Of a stretch of DNA of 64,000 nt, positions 7,881-17,131 are shown one piece after another. Made by a program: the position numbers and the translations under genes. Below the pieces are notes generated by a model that searched no databases, was not told the origin of the DNA, and saw only the letters and a program-made list of their open reading frames with translations. Source of the stretch: Bacteroides reticulotermitis JCM 10512 (GTDB lineage Bacteria > Bacteroidota > Bacteroidia > Bacteroidales > Bacteroidaceae); contig NZ_BAIV01000027.1 of NCBI RefSeq assembly GCF_000517545.1, positions 22,369 through 86,368 of the forward strand, in the 5' to 3' direction. The first letter of the stretch is position 1; each line of letters opens with the position of its first letter.

Positions 7881-8498
7881 TCATCTCTTCGATGCTCCGC
7901 CTGAGACAGCCCAAAGGTAAATACTGGCAACCGATCCATAAGGAGCATAACGTTTTCTGTAACGTTCGAACCTGGCTTTGTCAATGGTTCGGTGATGATG
8001 CACCATCCGCAGCCCTCGAAGAATAGCCAAATCGCCATAACTCAAGATATCCGGCCTTTGCATGGAGTGAAGCATCAACATTTCGGCTGTCCACGTACCG
8101 ACACCGTCCAACTCGGAGAGCTTGGCACAAACTTCTTCATCGGACATCGTATGCAGTGCATTTATATCTAATTCTTTGGCTATTATTTTCTGCGCCACCG
8201 ATTTGATATACGTAGCTTTCTTGAAGGTAATGCCGAATCTTTGTAAATCATTCAAGGGCAAATCATACATAATAACGGGCGTAATTTCGCCTAGTTCATT
8301 TTGCATCCTTGCCCAAACAGTTTGATGTGCCTTCGTAGAAATCTGCTGTCCAACAATCGAGTGGATGAGTGCAGTAAATAAATCCGTAATAACCGGTCTT
8401 TTTACTTTGCCTATCTTTTCGATAACCTCGGCCAATCGTTTATCTCGTTTCTTCAAATATTCGATTGCTATTTCATCGTATTGAAAATAAGTATCCAT
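7881..8498 (-). CDS. AlkA-like DNA-3-methyladenine glycosylase
   Basis: A 205-residue HhH-GPD family glycosylase. The helix-hairpin-helix LDGVGTWTAEMLML is followed by the segment LSYGDLAILRGL, whose Asp is the expected catalytic residue. The protein lacks the N-terminal AlkA_N domain of the E. coli enzyme. It should excise alkylated purines. It precedes ogt and is probably cotranscribed with it. Confidence 0.88.
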   Translation of the reverse strand: MDTYFQYDEIAIEYLKKRDKRLAEVIEKIGKVKRPVITDLFTALIHSIVGQQISTKAHQTVWARMQNELGEITPVIMYDLPLNDLQRFGITFKKATYIKSVAQKIIAKELDINALHTMSDEEVCAKLSELDGVGTWTAEMLMLHSMQRPDILSYGDLAILRGLRMVHHHRTIDKARFERYRKRYAPYGSVASIYLWAVSGGASKR

Positions 8499-8947
8499 AT
8501 AGACAGCTTATATTATTGTATTAAACACATTTTCACCTGAGAGCTACCGCAACTCTCGTTGCTGAAAGTAGAGAATACAATCATTTTATCGCACGCAACC
8601 GGGTAAACATTACGCTTTCTTAACCCTAAACGTCGTTTTTGCACGAATAAATAGCCGGTTTATAACACAGTAAAGCTAAATCAGTGATCAATCCCGTTGG
8701 GGCAATGGAAACAAAAGTTTGTTTCGTTTACCTTATTGCGACTCTATATTTCTCGTTATATAAAAGCAAGAAGAAGAGGATATTCATTACTTTCTTTAAC
8801 TGAGATCCGCATGAAATAGAGGGAGATAGCCTGCATCTATTCAATAGATAATACCGACTTCCAAAGGCTATCTACTTGGCAAAATCTCCCGCCAGCTAGT
8901 AGTAAACAACTAGCAAAAGGCATTTTTTGCCATTACATTTCCTGTTC

Positions 8948-9032
8948 CACATAATGTGGAACAGCTGACTCACATATTGTGGAACAAGTGTCGCACATAT
9001 TATGGAACAGCCGTCGCACTATATGTACAACA
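8948..9032. repeat. 23-bp tandem array, 4 degenerate units
   Basis: Units begin at 8948, 8971, 8994 and 9017 with the core CACATAWTRTGGAACA; the fourth is the most diverged. Each core is itself weakly dyadic. The array is bracketed by an inverted pair TTTCCTGTT (8938-8946) and AACAGGAAA (9029-9037). Confidence 0.8.
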
Positions 9033-9189
9033 GGAAATAAAAGGGAATAAACATAAAAAAGACAGCTTAAATCTACGAATAGTTGCGCACGATATGGTTT
9101 AAGAAAAGTCTTGTTTAATGGATTGAAAACTCTGTTTCTTGAGAAAACAAGCAATGGCTATCGCTCCTCAGAAGAAAGTGATCTAAGAG

Positions 9190-9221
9190 AAGAAGACGCA
9201 AAATAAGCGGCTGATATACTG
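9190..9221 (+). repeat. 32-bp direct repeat, copy 1
   Basis: Begins AAGAAGACGCAAAATAAG and continues to a GCTGATATA core. It agrees with 10125-10156 at 29 of 32 positions; the three differences are transitions. Confidence 0.8.
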
Positions 9222-9327
9222 AACAATATGCGAATAAAAGACAAAGAGATGAGCGTACTGTATCATTCTACAAAGTGCTTTTGTCAAGCCCCGATGATGA
9301 AATTAGGAACACAAATAGACCTAAAAA

Positions 9328-9413
9328 GTATGAGAGATCCCCCAAAATGTATGAGAGATCCGCTCAAAAAGGGGAGAAAATGCGGGAAAATGATGAGAGA
9401 TACCACTTTCAGA
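9328..9413. repeat. 21-bp tandem array, about 4 units
   Basis: ATGAGAGAT recurs at 9330, 9351 and 9393, multiples of 21 apart, with a degenerate unit at about 9372. An inverted copy (ATCTCTCAT) follows at 9418-9426 and another direct copy near 9475. Confidence 0.7.
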
Positions 9414-9590
9414 AAACATCTCTCATTGCATATAGAACTGATTGACTGACAGTTAAACACAAAACAATGAGACCATGAGAGATAAAATATTTTTTCTTTC
9501 TTGTAGGGGAGTGGAAAGTAGGATTTAAACTACAAACGAAGCTGGATTTTGCATGGATTTCTTTCTCAAAAAGATCTAGACGTTTTCAAA

Positions 9591-9654
9591 AAAGAACCTG
9601 ATCTTTTGGTTGAAAGAGCCTGATCTTTTTTAAAAACATCAGGCTCTTTTTTTT
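9591..9654 (+). terminator. Orphan terminator with 22-bp duplicated arm
   Basis: AAAGAGCCTGAT (9613-9624) pairs with ATCAGGCTCTTT (9638-9649), followed by a run of T to about 9654: a strong plus-strand intrinsic terminator. The left arm is duplicated exactly 22 bases upstream (GARCCTGATCTTTT at 9594 and 9616). No plus-strand gene ends here, so it may close an unrecognised transcript. Confidence 0.75.
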
Positions 9655-9712
9655 CGTTTCCTTAGTCCTATAGAATCAGGAAGTTGGCGTATTTTAGTTA
9701 AGCTTTCAGGTA

Positions 9713-9910
9713 TTAATAGACTAAGGCTGATGTGTTAATAGCCTATCGCTTGGGTATTAATAACCTAGTACTCAAGTAACCTGAACCTTGTACAAGAGTT
9801 ACCCAAACCAAGTACTAGAGTCACCCGAACCTAGTACTAGAGTTACCCGAACCATGTACAAGGTTTACCTCATTCATGTACAAGGTTTGCTTCATTCATG
9901 TACAAGCTTT
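9713..9910. repeat. 22-bp tandem array, 9 units
   Basis: Nine consecutive 22-base units run from 9713 to 9910 without a phase break. Units 4-9 share ACCNNAACC..GTACNAG; adjacent units resemble each other most, e.g. those starting at 9823 and 9845, and 9867 and 9889, so the array drifts gradually. Units 1-3 carry TTAATA and resemble the array at 43.2 kb. There are no spacers and no constant repeat, so it is not a CRISPR. Confidence 0.88.
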
Positions 9911-10071
9911 AATAAAAACGAGCGATATTGAATCAGGATCACCTGCAAAACCTTATTCAAGCGTGTAAGTGCAAACTAATCATGTCATAATCACTTTTTG
10001 ACGTATTTGTCTGATAATCAGATTCATACAATGCGGGAACTCTTTGGAGGTTGATTTACTGAATGAATTAT

Positions 10072-10127
10072 CTTTTTTAGGTGCAAGCCATGCGCATCAC
10101 GCATTGGAATGAAGCAACCTAAAAAAG
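10072..10127. terminator. Long bipartite hairpin
   Basis: CTTTTTTAGGTGC (10072-10084) faces GCAACCTAAAAAAG (10114-10127), and inside it CCATGCG (10088-10094) pairs with CGCATTGG (10100-10107). With T and A tracts at its two feet it could terminate transcription from either side. It is about 145 bases past the end of ispG and directly abuts the second 32-bp repeat. Confidence 0.55.
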
Positions 10128-10156
10128 AAGACGCAAAATAAGTAGCTGATATATTG
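10125..10156 (+). repeat. 32-bp direct repeat, copy 2
   Basis: Second copy of the element at 9190-9221, same orientation, 29/32 identical, starting in the right foot of the long hairpin. Confidence 0.8.
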
Positions 10157-10271
10157 GTAGATACGCAAAAAAGTGACTATGACGACAAGTCAAGTTACAT
10201 TCCGTTTGCGACACCTAAATCAACGAAAAGCCCAAAGGAAGAGGAAGGAATTGGACGGATGATTTAACCCA

Positions 10272-12125
10272 TCAGCCAATATCCGATTTCTTTTTAAGAT
10301 CATTCCGTATGAATTCAAGCAAGCGTTCCACCGCTTCTTCTTCAGGAATGTTTTTATCTATACAGACTTTGCCTTTATACAAGCTAATTTTACCGCGTCC
10401 GGCTCCTACATAACCATAATCAGCATCCGCCATTTCGCCGGGGCCATTGACGATACATCCCATGATACCGATCTTCAAACCGGTCAGGTGCGAAGTAGCC
10501 GCTTTCACACGGGCTATCGTCTTTTCCAGATCATAGAGCGTACGCCCACAACCGGGACAGGAAATGTACTCGGTCTTAGAAGTACGGATTCGTCCGGCTT
10601 GCAGAATACCGAAAGCCGTAGCATCTACTGTAGCATGGCTCAGGCTACCTTGATTGAAGAGGAAAATTCCATCGCAGAATCCGTCGAGAATCAAAGCGCC
10701 CATATCGCAGCCGATTTGATTTGCAGGTCTTCGGCATTGTCTTCGGCGTAATGTTGGAAGAAGACAACGGGATTCCGCAGTCCTTCCGTCATCAGCTGAT
10801 GCACCAACCACGATGTTCACCCAAACGGTTGGGGTGATTGCTTTGCGAAACAATCACAACTTCCGGATGTGCCTTCAAGCAGCTATCACTTCGTCTGTTT
10901 GCGCCATAAAGGGTATGAATAAGAATTTCAGTTCGGCATCGCAGCCACCCATCAACGGCAATTGTTCATGATTGAAAGCAGGCCAGGTACCGGGCTCCTT
11001 CTGCCAGACATCGGCATCGAGAATATAGGCTACCCCTTCTTCTCGCTGTTCGGGCAAGGTTCTGCCTGCGTAAATGTAATCAGGTTTAAATTGCGGATTT
11101 ACTTCGGTCCGACCATCCATGCGGTCGGCTATGACAACCGGCAAGTGTTCGCCACCGATATTGCGTACAGCCTGGGTAGTCCGTCGCGAAGGCGAGAGAT
11201 AGTTGAACTCCGGTGCATCCGCTCCGGGAATGAAAGGATGATCCTGACGAAGCAGTATGTAATCGACTAGCTTACGGGCAACGGGAATCTCAGCTTCGGG
11301 TGCTTCACTCAACGACACGCGAATGGTATCTCCCAATCCGTCACTAAGTAATGCGCCAATGCCTAGCGCCGATTTGATGCGTCCGTCTTCTCCGTCTCCG
11401 GCTTCGGTCACACCGAGATGTAATGGGAAAGCCATTCCGGCCTGTTCCATGACGACGACAAGCAACCGGACTGTCTTCACCATCACCACTGTATTGGAGG
11501 CTTTGATGGAAATTACCACATCGGTAAACTGTTCATCGACACAGATACGCAGAAACTCCATACACGACTCAACCATGCCTTCGGGGGTGTCGCCGTAGCG
11601 AGACATGATCCGATCGGACAAGGAGCCGTGATTGACACCGATACGGATAGCCGTATGATTCTCCTTACAGATATTCAGAAAGGGAACCAAACGGGCACGG
11701 ATACGCTCTGTCTCGAGCGCATACTCTTCGTCGGTATATTCGAGTTTCTTGAAAGTGCGGGGTGCATCTACATAATTACCCGGATTGATACGTACCTTTT
11801 CGGCGTACTGTGCGGCAACATCAGCCACTTTGGGATTGAAGTGGACATCGGCAACCAACGGCACCATGTATCCCTGGCTGCGTAAACCGATATTGATATG
11901 CATCAGGTTTTCCGCCTCTTTAACGCCCTGTGTAGTCAGTCGCACATACTCGCCACCGGCATCCACTATTCGCTTGGCTTGTTCCACACAAGCGTTTGTA
12001 TCCATCGTAGAGGTATTGGTCATCGATTGGAGACGAATCGGATGGGAAGCACCCAAGGGTACTGCTCCGATATTTACCTCGGTCGTTTCTCTTCGAAAGT
12101 AATTAAATAAATCCATCTTTTTCAA
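10272..12125 (-). CDS. ispG: IspG, 4-hydroxy-3-methylbut-2-enyl-diphosphate synthase (three frame breaks)
   Basis: Makes HMBPP in the MEP isoprenoid pathway. This is the long type with an insert between the TIM barrel and the iron-sulfur domain. The barrel is read from 12125 (SMTNTSTMDTNACVEQAKRI; GYMVPLVADVHFNPKVA) to 10875. The cluster domain follows with CPGCGRTL and GIMGCIVNGPGEMADADYG. Between 10905 and 10685 three single-base deletions shift the frame: near 10885 (expected GCN-TTG-AAG), near 10809 (CGT-GNN-TTG) and near 10703 (GCN-GAT-ATG). After all three the original frame returns, and the corrected gene would encode 618 residues. Because the enzyme is essential and the residues in the shifted frames are fully conserved in character, assembly error is more likely than decay. 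Confidence 0.9.
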
Positions 12126-12220
12126 CTAACAGGAAGCCATTGACAATTCACAACGTAGTCAAGCCTCATCGCATAAGTATGCGTACAGCCTGACTAACAA
12201 TTATCGACAGCCAGTTGTGA

Positions 12221-12730
12221 CTAATTGGTTTTGTACTCGAACTTAACGTCTTTCAGTTCTTCGTTGGCTTTTACGATTTTCTTCTTCAAGCCTTCTTTAT
12301 AAGCGGCAAAAGCCTCAGCCAGTTCGGCATCACTCAATGCCAACATCTGAATGGCTAGTATAGCCGCATTCATGGCTCCATTGATTGCAACTGTTGCGAC
12401 AGGTATGCCCGGAGGCATTTGAATAATGGAATAAAGAGCATCTACCCCATCGAGAACGGAACCCTTTACAGGCACGCCAATAACCGGCAAAGTAGTATTT
12501 GCAGCAATGACACCCGGCAGGGCGGCAGCCATTCCGGCAGCAGCGATAATTACTTTAATGCCGCGAGAACGAGCATTTTTGGCAAAGTCTTCTACCGCTT
12601 CCGGCGTACGGTGAGCAGAAAGAGCGTTCATTTCGAACGGCACATGCATATCATTCAACAGTTGAGCCGCCTTCTCCATAACCGGAAGGTCGGACGTACT
12701 GCCCATGATGATACTTACAATCGGAGTCAT
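12221..12730 (-). CDS. purE: N5-carboxyaminoimidazole ribonucleotide mutase
   Basis: A 169-residue class I PurE of purine biosynthesis. The N-terminus PIVSIIMGSTSDLPVMEKAA and the downstream SAHRTPEAVEDFAKNA loop are diagnostic; the His of SAHRTP acts in catalysis. It sits between gcvH and ispG on the same strand, with 69 and 95 bases of spacing. Confidence 0.96.
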   Translation of the reverse strand: MTPIVSIIMGSTSDLPVMEKAAQLLNDMHVPFEMNALSAHRTPEAVEDFAKNARSRGIKVIIAAAGMAAALPGVIAANTTLPVIGVPVKGSVLDGVDALYSIIQMPPGIPVATVAINGAMNAAILAIQMLALSDAELAEAFAAYKEGLKKKIVKANEELKDVKFEYKTN

Positions 12731-12798
12731 AAATAAATAATTTAAGTTCTACTCCCCTCTCCGATCGTTGTCACGAAGAGGAAAGTGGAATCAGTTTT

Positions 12799-13179
12799 CT
12801 ATTCGTTAATTAACGCTTTATATGCATCGGCACTAAGCAAACCCTCCACATCGGCTATAGCGGCCGGTTTGATTTTGATCAACCAACCTTTACCGTAAGG
12901 ATCCTGGTTTACCAGTTCCGGATTGTCTTCCAAAGTGTCATTCTGCTCCAATACCTCACCGGCTACCGGCAAAAATAAATCGGATACAGTTTTTACTACT
13001 TCAATCGACCCAAAGACATCATTAGCGTTCAGGGTTTCACCTACCGCCACAATATCGACAAATACGATATCGCCCAATTGTTCCTGTGCGTAATCGGTAA
13101 TACCGACATAAGCGATGTCTCCTTCTACACGGATCCACTCGTGTTCATTTGTGTACTTCAAGTTTTGAGGAAAGTTCAT
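12799..13179 (-). CDS. gcvH: Glycine cleavage system H protein
   Basis: A 126-residue lipoyl carrier that shuttles the aminomethyl group between P, T and L proteins. The lipoylation context GSIEVVKTVSDLFLP places the modified lysine at Lys63, and YTNEHEWIRVEGDIAYVGIT is the family N-terminus. The other glycine-cleavage genes are not in this window. Confidence 0.97.
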   Translation of the reverse strand: MNFPQNLKYTNEHEWIRVEGDIAYVGITDYAQEQLGDIVFVDIVAVGETLNANDVFGSIEVVKTVSDLFLPVAGEVLEQNDTLEDNPELVNQDPYGKGWLIKIKPAAIADVEGLLSADAYKALINE

Positions 13180-13211
13180 AATGATTAGTTTTTAGGATTT
13201 ATACTATAGTT

Positions 13212-13910
13212 TTAAAATAAAAATACTCTGAATAATACATTGCTGATAGGGTGCAGCACCAATAAAGCGCAAACAAGTCCCACAGCAAAACCGGAAATCA
13301 CTTCGCCGAGTGTATGATGCCCCAGCGTAATACGAGCCGAGCCCAATATCCCTGCCAATAGAATAAACAGGCAAAGCCAAACCACCGGATTGTAACCGAA
13401 CAGCGCACTGAACGAAATCAGCCCACCGATAATTCCTCCCATTCCAGCCATGTGCTCGCTTAATTTCCATTTCAGATTGACGACAATGCAAATAACGGAT
13501 ACGACCAGAGATGCCAGTATAATACCGGTCATATACCAAGGAATATTCAGTTTTCGCATCATCAGCAGACAGAACACATACGAAATGATTGTCAACAGGA
13601 TGGGTACATACCGCTTTTTCCGTTCACTCAGCTCTTGCCAAGCGAAACCGTTGATTTTACGGAATAGGAATATTGTAATAGTCGGTGTCAGAATGGTGAA
13701 ACAGTAGACGATACCCAACACGATCAGCTTATACTGTATCGGCATGATGCGGAGGTACGAAAACAGGAATAACACCAAGAATGACAGAAAAGGGATAGAA
13801 AAGGGGGTAAACACGATTGAAGTCACCTTTGCGATTTGCAACAATGTCTTATCCGCTGCGATATGTTCTTTCTCTCGATTCATCAACATTAAAAGTTTAT
13901 ACTTTAACAC
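13212..13910 (-). CDS. PAP2-like membrane phosphatase family protein
   Basis: A 232-residue protein with about six transmembrane segments resembling the type 2 phosphatidic-acid phosphatase superfamily. The C-terminal SARITLGHHTLGEVISGFAVG matches the third PAP2 motif (SR..x..H...D) only partly, and the KX6RP and PSGH motifs of active enzymes are not evident (WKLSEHMAGMGG instead). Lipid A or undecaprenyl-pyrophosphate phosphatase activity is therefore unproven. An internal Met at 13883 (MNREKEH) is an alternative start. It lies 26 bases after rpoN and 32 before gcvH. Confidence 0.75.
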   Translation of the reverse strand: MLKYKLLMLMNREKEHIAADKTLLQIAKVTSIVFTPFSIPFLSFLVLFLFSYLRIMPIQYKLIVLGIVYCFTILTPTITIFLFRKINGFAWQELSERKKRYVPILLTIISYVFCLLMMRKLNIPWYMTGIILASLVVSVICIVVNLKWKLSEHMAGMGGIIGGLISFSALFGYNPVVWLCLFILLAGILGSARITLGHHTLGEVISGFAVGLVCALLVLHPISNVLFRVFLF

Positions 13911-13936
13911 ACACGTTTTAAATTCATCTTAATCGC

Positions 13937-15421
13937 TCACTTTCTCAACCGAGCTACCGGAATATTCAATTGCTGGCGATATTTAGCGACTGTCCGACGG
14001 GCAATGGGATAGCCTTTTTCTTTCAAGATGTCGGCTAGTTCATCATCCGTTAGCGGTTTCTTTTTGTCTTCGGCATCAATACATTCTTTGAGGATTCTCC
14101 GTATTTCGCGCACCGACATTTCTTCACCGTCTTCCGTTGTATAGCCATCACTGAAGAAGTACTTCAACGGATAAATTCCAAAATTGGTTTGTGCGTATTT
14201 GCTATTACTTACGCGTGAGATAGTCGATATATCCAAGCCGGTCTGTGTCGCCACATCTTTCAGGATCATCGGCTTGAGCAGGGACTCGTCTCCCTCAAGG
14301 AAGAACGGACGCTGTAAATCAATTATAGCACGCATTGTGGTCAATAGCGTATTCTGACGTTGCTTAACGGCATCAATGAACCCTTGTGCGGCATCCATCT
14401 TTTGTTTGAGGAACATCATGGCCTCTTTCGACTCTTTCGTCTGATTGGCTCTGTTCTTGGTATGCTCTTCTATCATATCCATAAAGTCGCGGCTCATGCG
14501 TAGCTCGGGCACATTCCGGTTGTTCAGACTGATATTTATAGTACCGTCATCGTAGGTATCGATAATGAAATCGGGAACGATCTGCTGGAAATTCCGTCCA
14601 ATTGCCTCTCCAAGCGAAGCACCCGGACGAGGATTAAGCTTCGTTATTTCGGCAATGGCTTCATTGAAGTTTTCCTCGGTCACATCCAACCGTTTAACCA
14701 TTTTCTCCCAATGCTTACGGGTGAACTCTTCGTAACAATCGCTGATAATACGCTCTTCGAGATCTAACTGGGCGTCTTGGCTATTCTCTTCTTTCTTCCG
14801 ACGGATCTGTATCAGCAGACATTCTTGTAGGGAACGTGCACCAATACCTGCCGGATCAAAATCCTGCAAACAGGATAGAGCCTCTTCAAGCTCTTCTTCG
14901 GTACACTCCACGCCGGCATAGATTGCCAATTCATCGCAAATACTATCCAACGACTTACGTAGCAAGCCGTCGTCGTCCAGCGAACCGATCAAGTATTCCA
15001 CCAATTCACGTTGATGATCGGTCAGGTTACGTTCACGGAGTTGTTCTTTGAGGATTTCATAAAAAGAAGTAGCATCAGAAAAAGGAATTTCTTCCACACG
15101 TTCGTCACGCGAACGGTTGTTTTCCTGCAACTTATAATCGGGTATATCGTCCTCGGTCAGGTAATCACCCAACGAGTCGTAATCGGTGGCTTCTTCATGC
15201 TCTCCTTCTGGTTCGGAGCTATCGCCATCCGCGTACTCATCCGTCACACTCTCCTCTTTTCCTTCTTCGAGTGCGGGATTTTCTAATAGTTCAGCATGAA
15301 TACGGTCTTCCAATTCAACTGCGGGAAGCTCCAACAATTTCACGACCAGAATCTGCTGCGGCGAAAGCGTCTGTATCTGTTGCTGCGCCTGCGTTTGTAT
15401 TTGACGGGAACCTTGTGCCAT
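13937..15421 (-). CDS. rpoN: RNA polymerase sigma-54 factor
   Basis: A 494-residue sigma-N. It has the glutamine-rich activator-interacting N-terminus (QIQTQAQQQIQTLSPQQILV), an acidic region, the core-binding domain and the C-terminal RpoN box ARRTVAKYR at residues 474-482 that contacts the -24 element. It directs transcription at -24/-12 promoters with enhancer-binding proteins, none of which is encoded nearby. A TACTTTTG -7 box lies at 15467-15460. Confidence 0.97.
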   Translation of the reverse strand: MAQGSRQIQTQAQQQIQTLSPQQILVVKLLELPAVELEDRIHAELLENPALEEGKEESVTDEYADGDSSEPEGEHEEATDYDSLGDYLTEDDIPDYKLQENNRSRDERVEEIPFSDATSFYEILKEQLRERNLTDHQRELVEYLIGSLDDDGLLRKSLDSICDELAIYAGVECTEEELEEALSCLQDFDPAGIGARSLQECLLIQIRRKKEENSQDAQLDLEERIISDCYEEFTRKHWEKMVKRLDVTEENFNEAIAEITKLNPRPGASLGEAIGRNFQQIVPDFIIDTYDDGTINISLNNRNVPELRMSRDFMDMIEEHTKNRANQTKESKEAMMFLKQKMDAAQGFIDAVKQRQNTLLTTMRAIIDLQRPFFLEGDESLLKPMILKDVATQTGLDISTISRVSNSKYAQTNFGIYPLKYFFSDGYTTEDGEEMSVREIRRILKECIDAEDKKKPLTDDELADILKEKGYPIARRTVAKYRQQLNIPVARLRK

Positions 15422-15459
15422 ATCTGTTTTAGCTTTCTACTATTTCTTTATACTCGCTA

Positions 15460-15467
15460 CAAAAGTA
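15460..15467 (-). promoter_or_regulatory. -7 box of rpoN
   Basis: The minus strand reads TACTTTTG, matching TAnnTTTG, 39 bases before the rpoN ATG. No clear -33 TTG. Confidence 0.5.
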
Positions 15468-15531
15468 ACTCTTTACGGAGAGATTACCCAGATTAGTAGG
15501 AAGATTTTTAATCCTATAACACAAAAATCTT

Positions 15532-15539
15532 TATCTTTG
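15532..15539 (+). promoter_or_regulatory. -7 box of the aminopeptidase P gene
   Basis: TATCTTTG lies 28 bases upstream of the ATG at 15567, divergent from the rpoN promoter. The -33 region is AT-rich without a clear TTG. Confidence 0.6.
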
Positions 15540-15566
15540 TTGCACGAACTTTAAAATAAAGAGAAT

Positions 15567-16940
15567 ATGTTTGCAAAAGAGACGTATGTGCAGCGCAGAG
15601 CCCTGCTGAAAAAGCAAATAGGATCTGGCATTTTGTTATTTCTGGGAAACGATGACTGTGGACTGAATTATGAAGATAATGCTTTCCGTTATCGTCAGGA
15701 TTCCACATTCCTTTATTATTTCGGGATTTCCGCCCCCGGACTTTCTGCCATCATCGATGTCAGTGAGGATAAGGAAATCATTTTTGGAGATGAATTATCA
15801 ATCGATGCAATTGTGTGGATGGGCGCACAACCCACGCTGCGTGAAAAGTGTGAACGAGTAGGAATAAGCGAAGTTATACCTGCGGCCGACATCACAAGTT
15901 ATTTACATCGATATACTTCCAAAGGGAAAAGCGTACATTATTTGCCTCCCTATCGCCCTGAACATAAACTGAAACTGATGGATTGGCTCGGAATAGCTCC
16001 GGCACAACAAGCGGGTTCGGTTCCTTTCATTCGTGCCATTGTGGCTCAACGAAACTATAAATCGGCAGAGGAGATTGTCGAAATAGAAAAAGCCTGCAAT
16101 GTCACAGCCGATATGCATATTGCCGCCATGAAGGTTTTACGCCCGGGTATGTATGAGTATGAAGTAGTAGCGGAGATGAACCGCGTAGCAGAATCGAACA
16201 ACTGCCAACTTTCGTTCCCTACCATTGCCACAATCAATGGACAGACCTTGCACAACCACTATTACGGCAATCAAGTAAAACCGGGAGATTTATTCCTGAT
16301 TGATGCCGGTGCCGAAGTAGAGTCGGGTTATGCGGGCGATATGTCGTCTACTCTGCCTGCCGACAAAACATTCACTGCACGCCAACGCGAAATCTATGAA
16401 ATCCAGAATGCGATGCATCTGGAATCGGTAAAAGCTCTCCGCCCGGGTATTCCGTATATGGATGTATACGATTTGTCTGCCCGTGTGATGGTGGAAGGTT
16501 TGAAAGCTGTCGGCCTGATGAAAGGAAATGCCGAAGATGCTGTCCGTGAAGGTGCCCATGCGCTGTTTTACCCACATGGTTTGGGACATATGATGGGATT
16601 GGATGTTCACGATATGGAGAACTTCGGAGAAGTTTGGGTTGGCTATAACGGACAACCTAAGAGCACACAGTTCGGCCGTAAGTCTCAACGCTTGGCTATT
16701 CCATTGGAACCGGGCTTCGTGCATACGGTAGAACCGGGTATTTACTTCATTCCCCAACTGATCGACAAATGGAGAAGTGAAAAGAATTTTACGGACTTCA
16801 TTTGCTACGATAAAGTGGAAACCTATAAAGACTTCGGCGGAATCCGTAATGAAGAAGATTATCTGATTACCGAAACCGGTTCACGCCGCCTGGGTAAGAA
16901 AATCCCTTTGACACCCGATGAAGTGGAAGCATTGAGATAA
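15567..16940 (+). CDS. Xaa-Pro aminopeptidase (aminopeptidase P family)
   Basis: A 457-residue M24B metallopeptidase that releases N-terminal residues preceding proline. The N-terminal creatinase-like domain covers about residues 1-170, and the pita-bread catalytic domain follows. Metal-ligand contexts are visible: FLIDAGAEVESGYAGDMSST (two Asp), HALFYPHGLGHMMGLDVHD (His), VEPGIYF (Glu) and GGIRNEEDYL (Glu). No signal peptide. It is followed by a strong terminator at 16984-17027. Confidence 0.93.
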   Translation: MFAKETYVQRRALLKKQIGSGILLFLGNDDCGLNYEDNAFRYRQDSTFLYYFGISAPGLSAIIDVSEDKEIIFGDELSIDAIVWMGAQPTLREKCERVGISEVIPAADITSYLHRYTSKGKSVHYLPPYRPEHKLKLMDWLGIAPAQQAGSVPFIRAIVAQRNYKSAEEIVEIEKACNVTADMHIAAMKVLRPGMYEYEVVAEMNRVAESNNCQLSFPTIATINGQTLHNHYYGNQVKPGDLFLIDAGAEVESGYAGDMSSTLPADKTFTARQREIYEIQNAMHLESVKALRPGIPYMDVYDLSARVMVEGLKAVGLMKGNAEDAVREGAHALFYPHGLGHMMGLDVHDMENFGEVWVGYNGQPKSTQFGRKSQRLAIPLEPGFVHTVEPGIYFIPQLIDKWRSEKNFTDFICYDKVETYKDFGGIRNEEDYLITETGSRRLGKKIPLTPDEVEALR

Positions 16941-16983
16941 GAAGAGATTATCTGGCCACTGATTGCCATTTTTATCTTTTTAC

Positions 16984-17027
16984 ATATAGCGGAAGTTATT
17001 CAATACGATGAAAAACTTCCGCTATAT
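16984..17027 (+). terminator. Terminator of the aminopeptidase gene
   Basis: ATATAGCGGAAGTT (16984-16997) pairs perfectly with AACTTCCGCTATAT (17014-17027), 44 bases past the stop; only a short T tract follows. Confidence 0.7.
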
Positions 17028-17131
17028 TTGTCAGCCTACCAGATATTCCATCTATTATAACACTTTTTCGCCCCTCTTTTGCTGAATCTTCCGTAATATT
17101 GCACCTACAATATAACAAACCTGAAATTAGA

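Larger units (their letters stand above)
8499..10271. other. 1.77-kb gene-free repeat region
   Basis: No open frame here has recognisable family features; the two short ones at 8933-9154 (minus) and 9228-9449 (plus) lie over tandem repeats and look incidental. The stretch holds four different tandem arrays of 21-23 bp period (listed separately), a 32-bp direct repeat about 0.9 kb apart, an orphan plus-strand terminator at 9613-9654 and a long hairpin at 10072-10127. At 8825-8873 GATAGCCT and AGGCTATC could also pair. Confidence 0.7.

Noticed and set aside
8933..9154. 73-residue minus-strand open frame
   Set aside because: Covers the 23-bp array, has no recognisable domain and no promoter-like box in place.
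9228..9449. 73-residue plus-strand open frame
   Set aside because: Repetitive MRDP-type peptide comes from the 21-bp array itself.
9713..9910. CRISPR array
   Set aside because: Units abut with no spacers, sequence drifts from unit to unit, and there are no cas genes.
10703..10885. Programmed frameshifting or selenocysteine at TGA in ispG
   Set aside because: Three separate lost bases, no slippery heptamer or SECIS-like stem seen, and the same kind of loss occurs in nine other genes.
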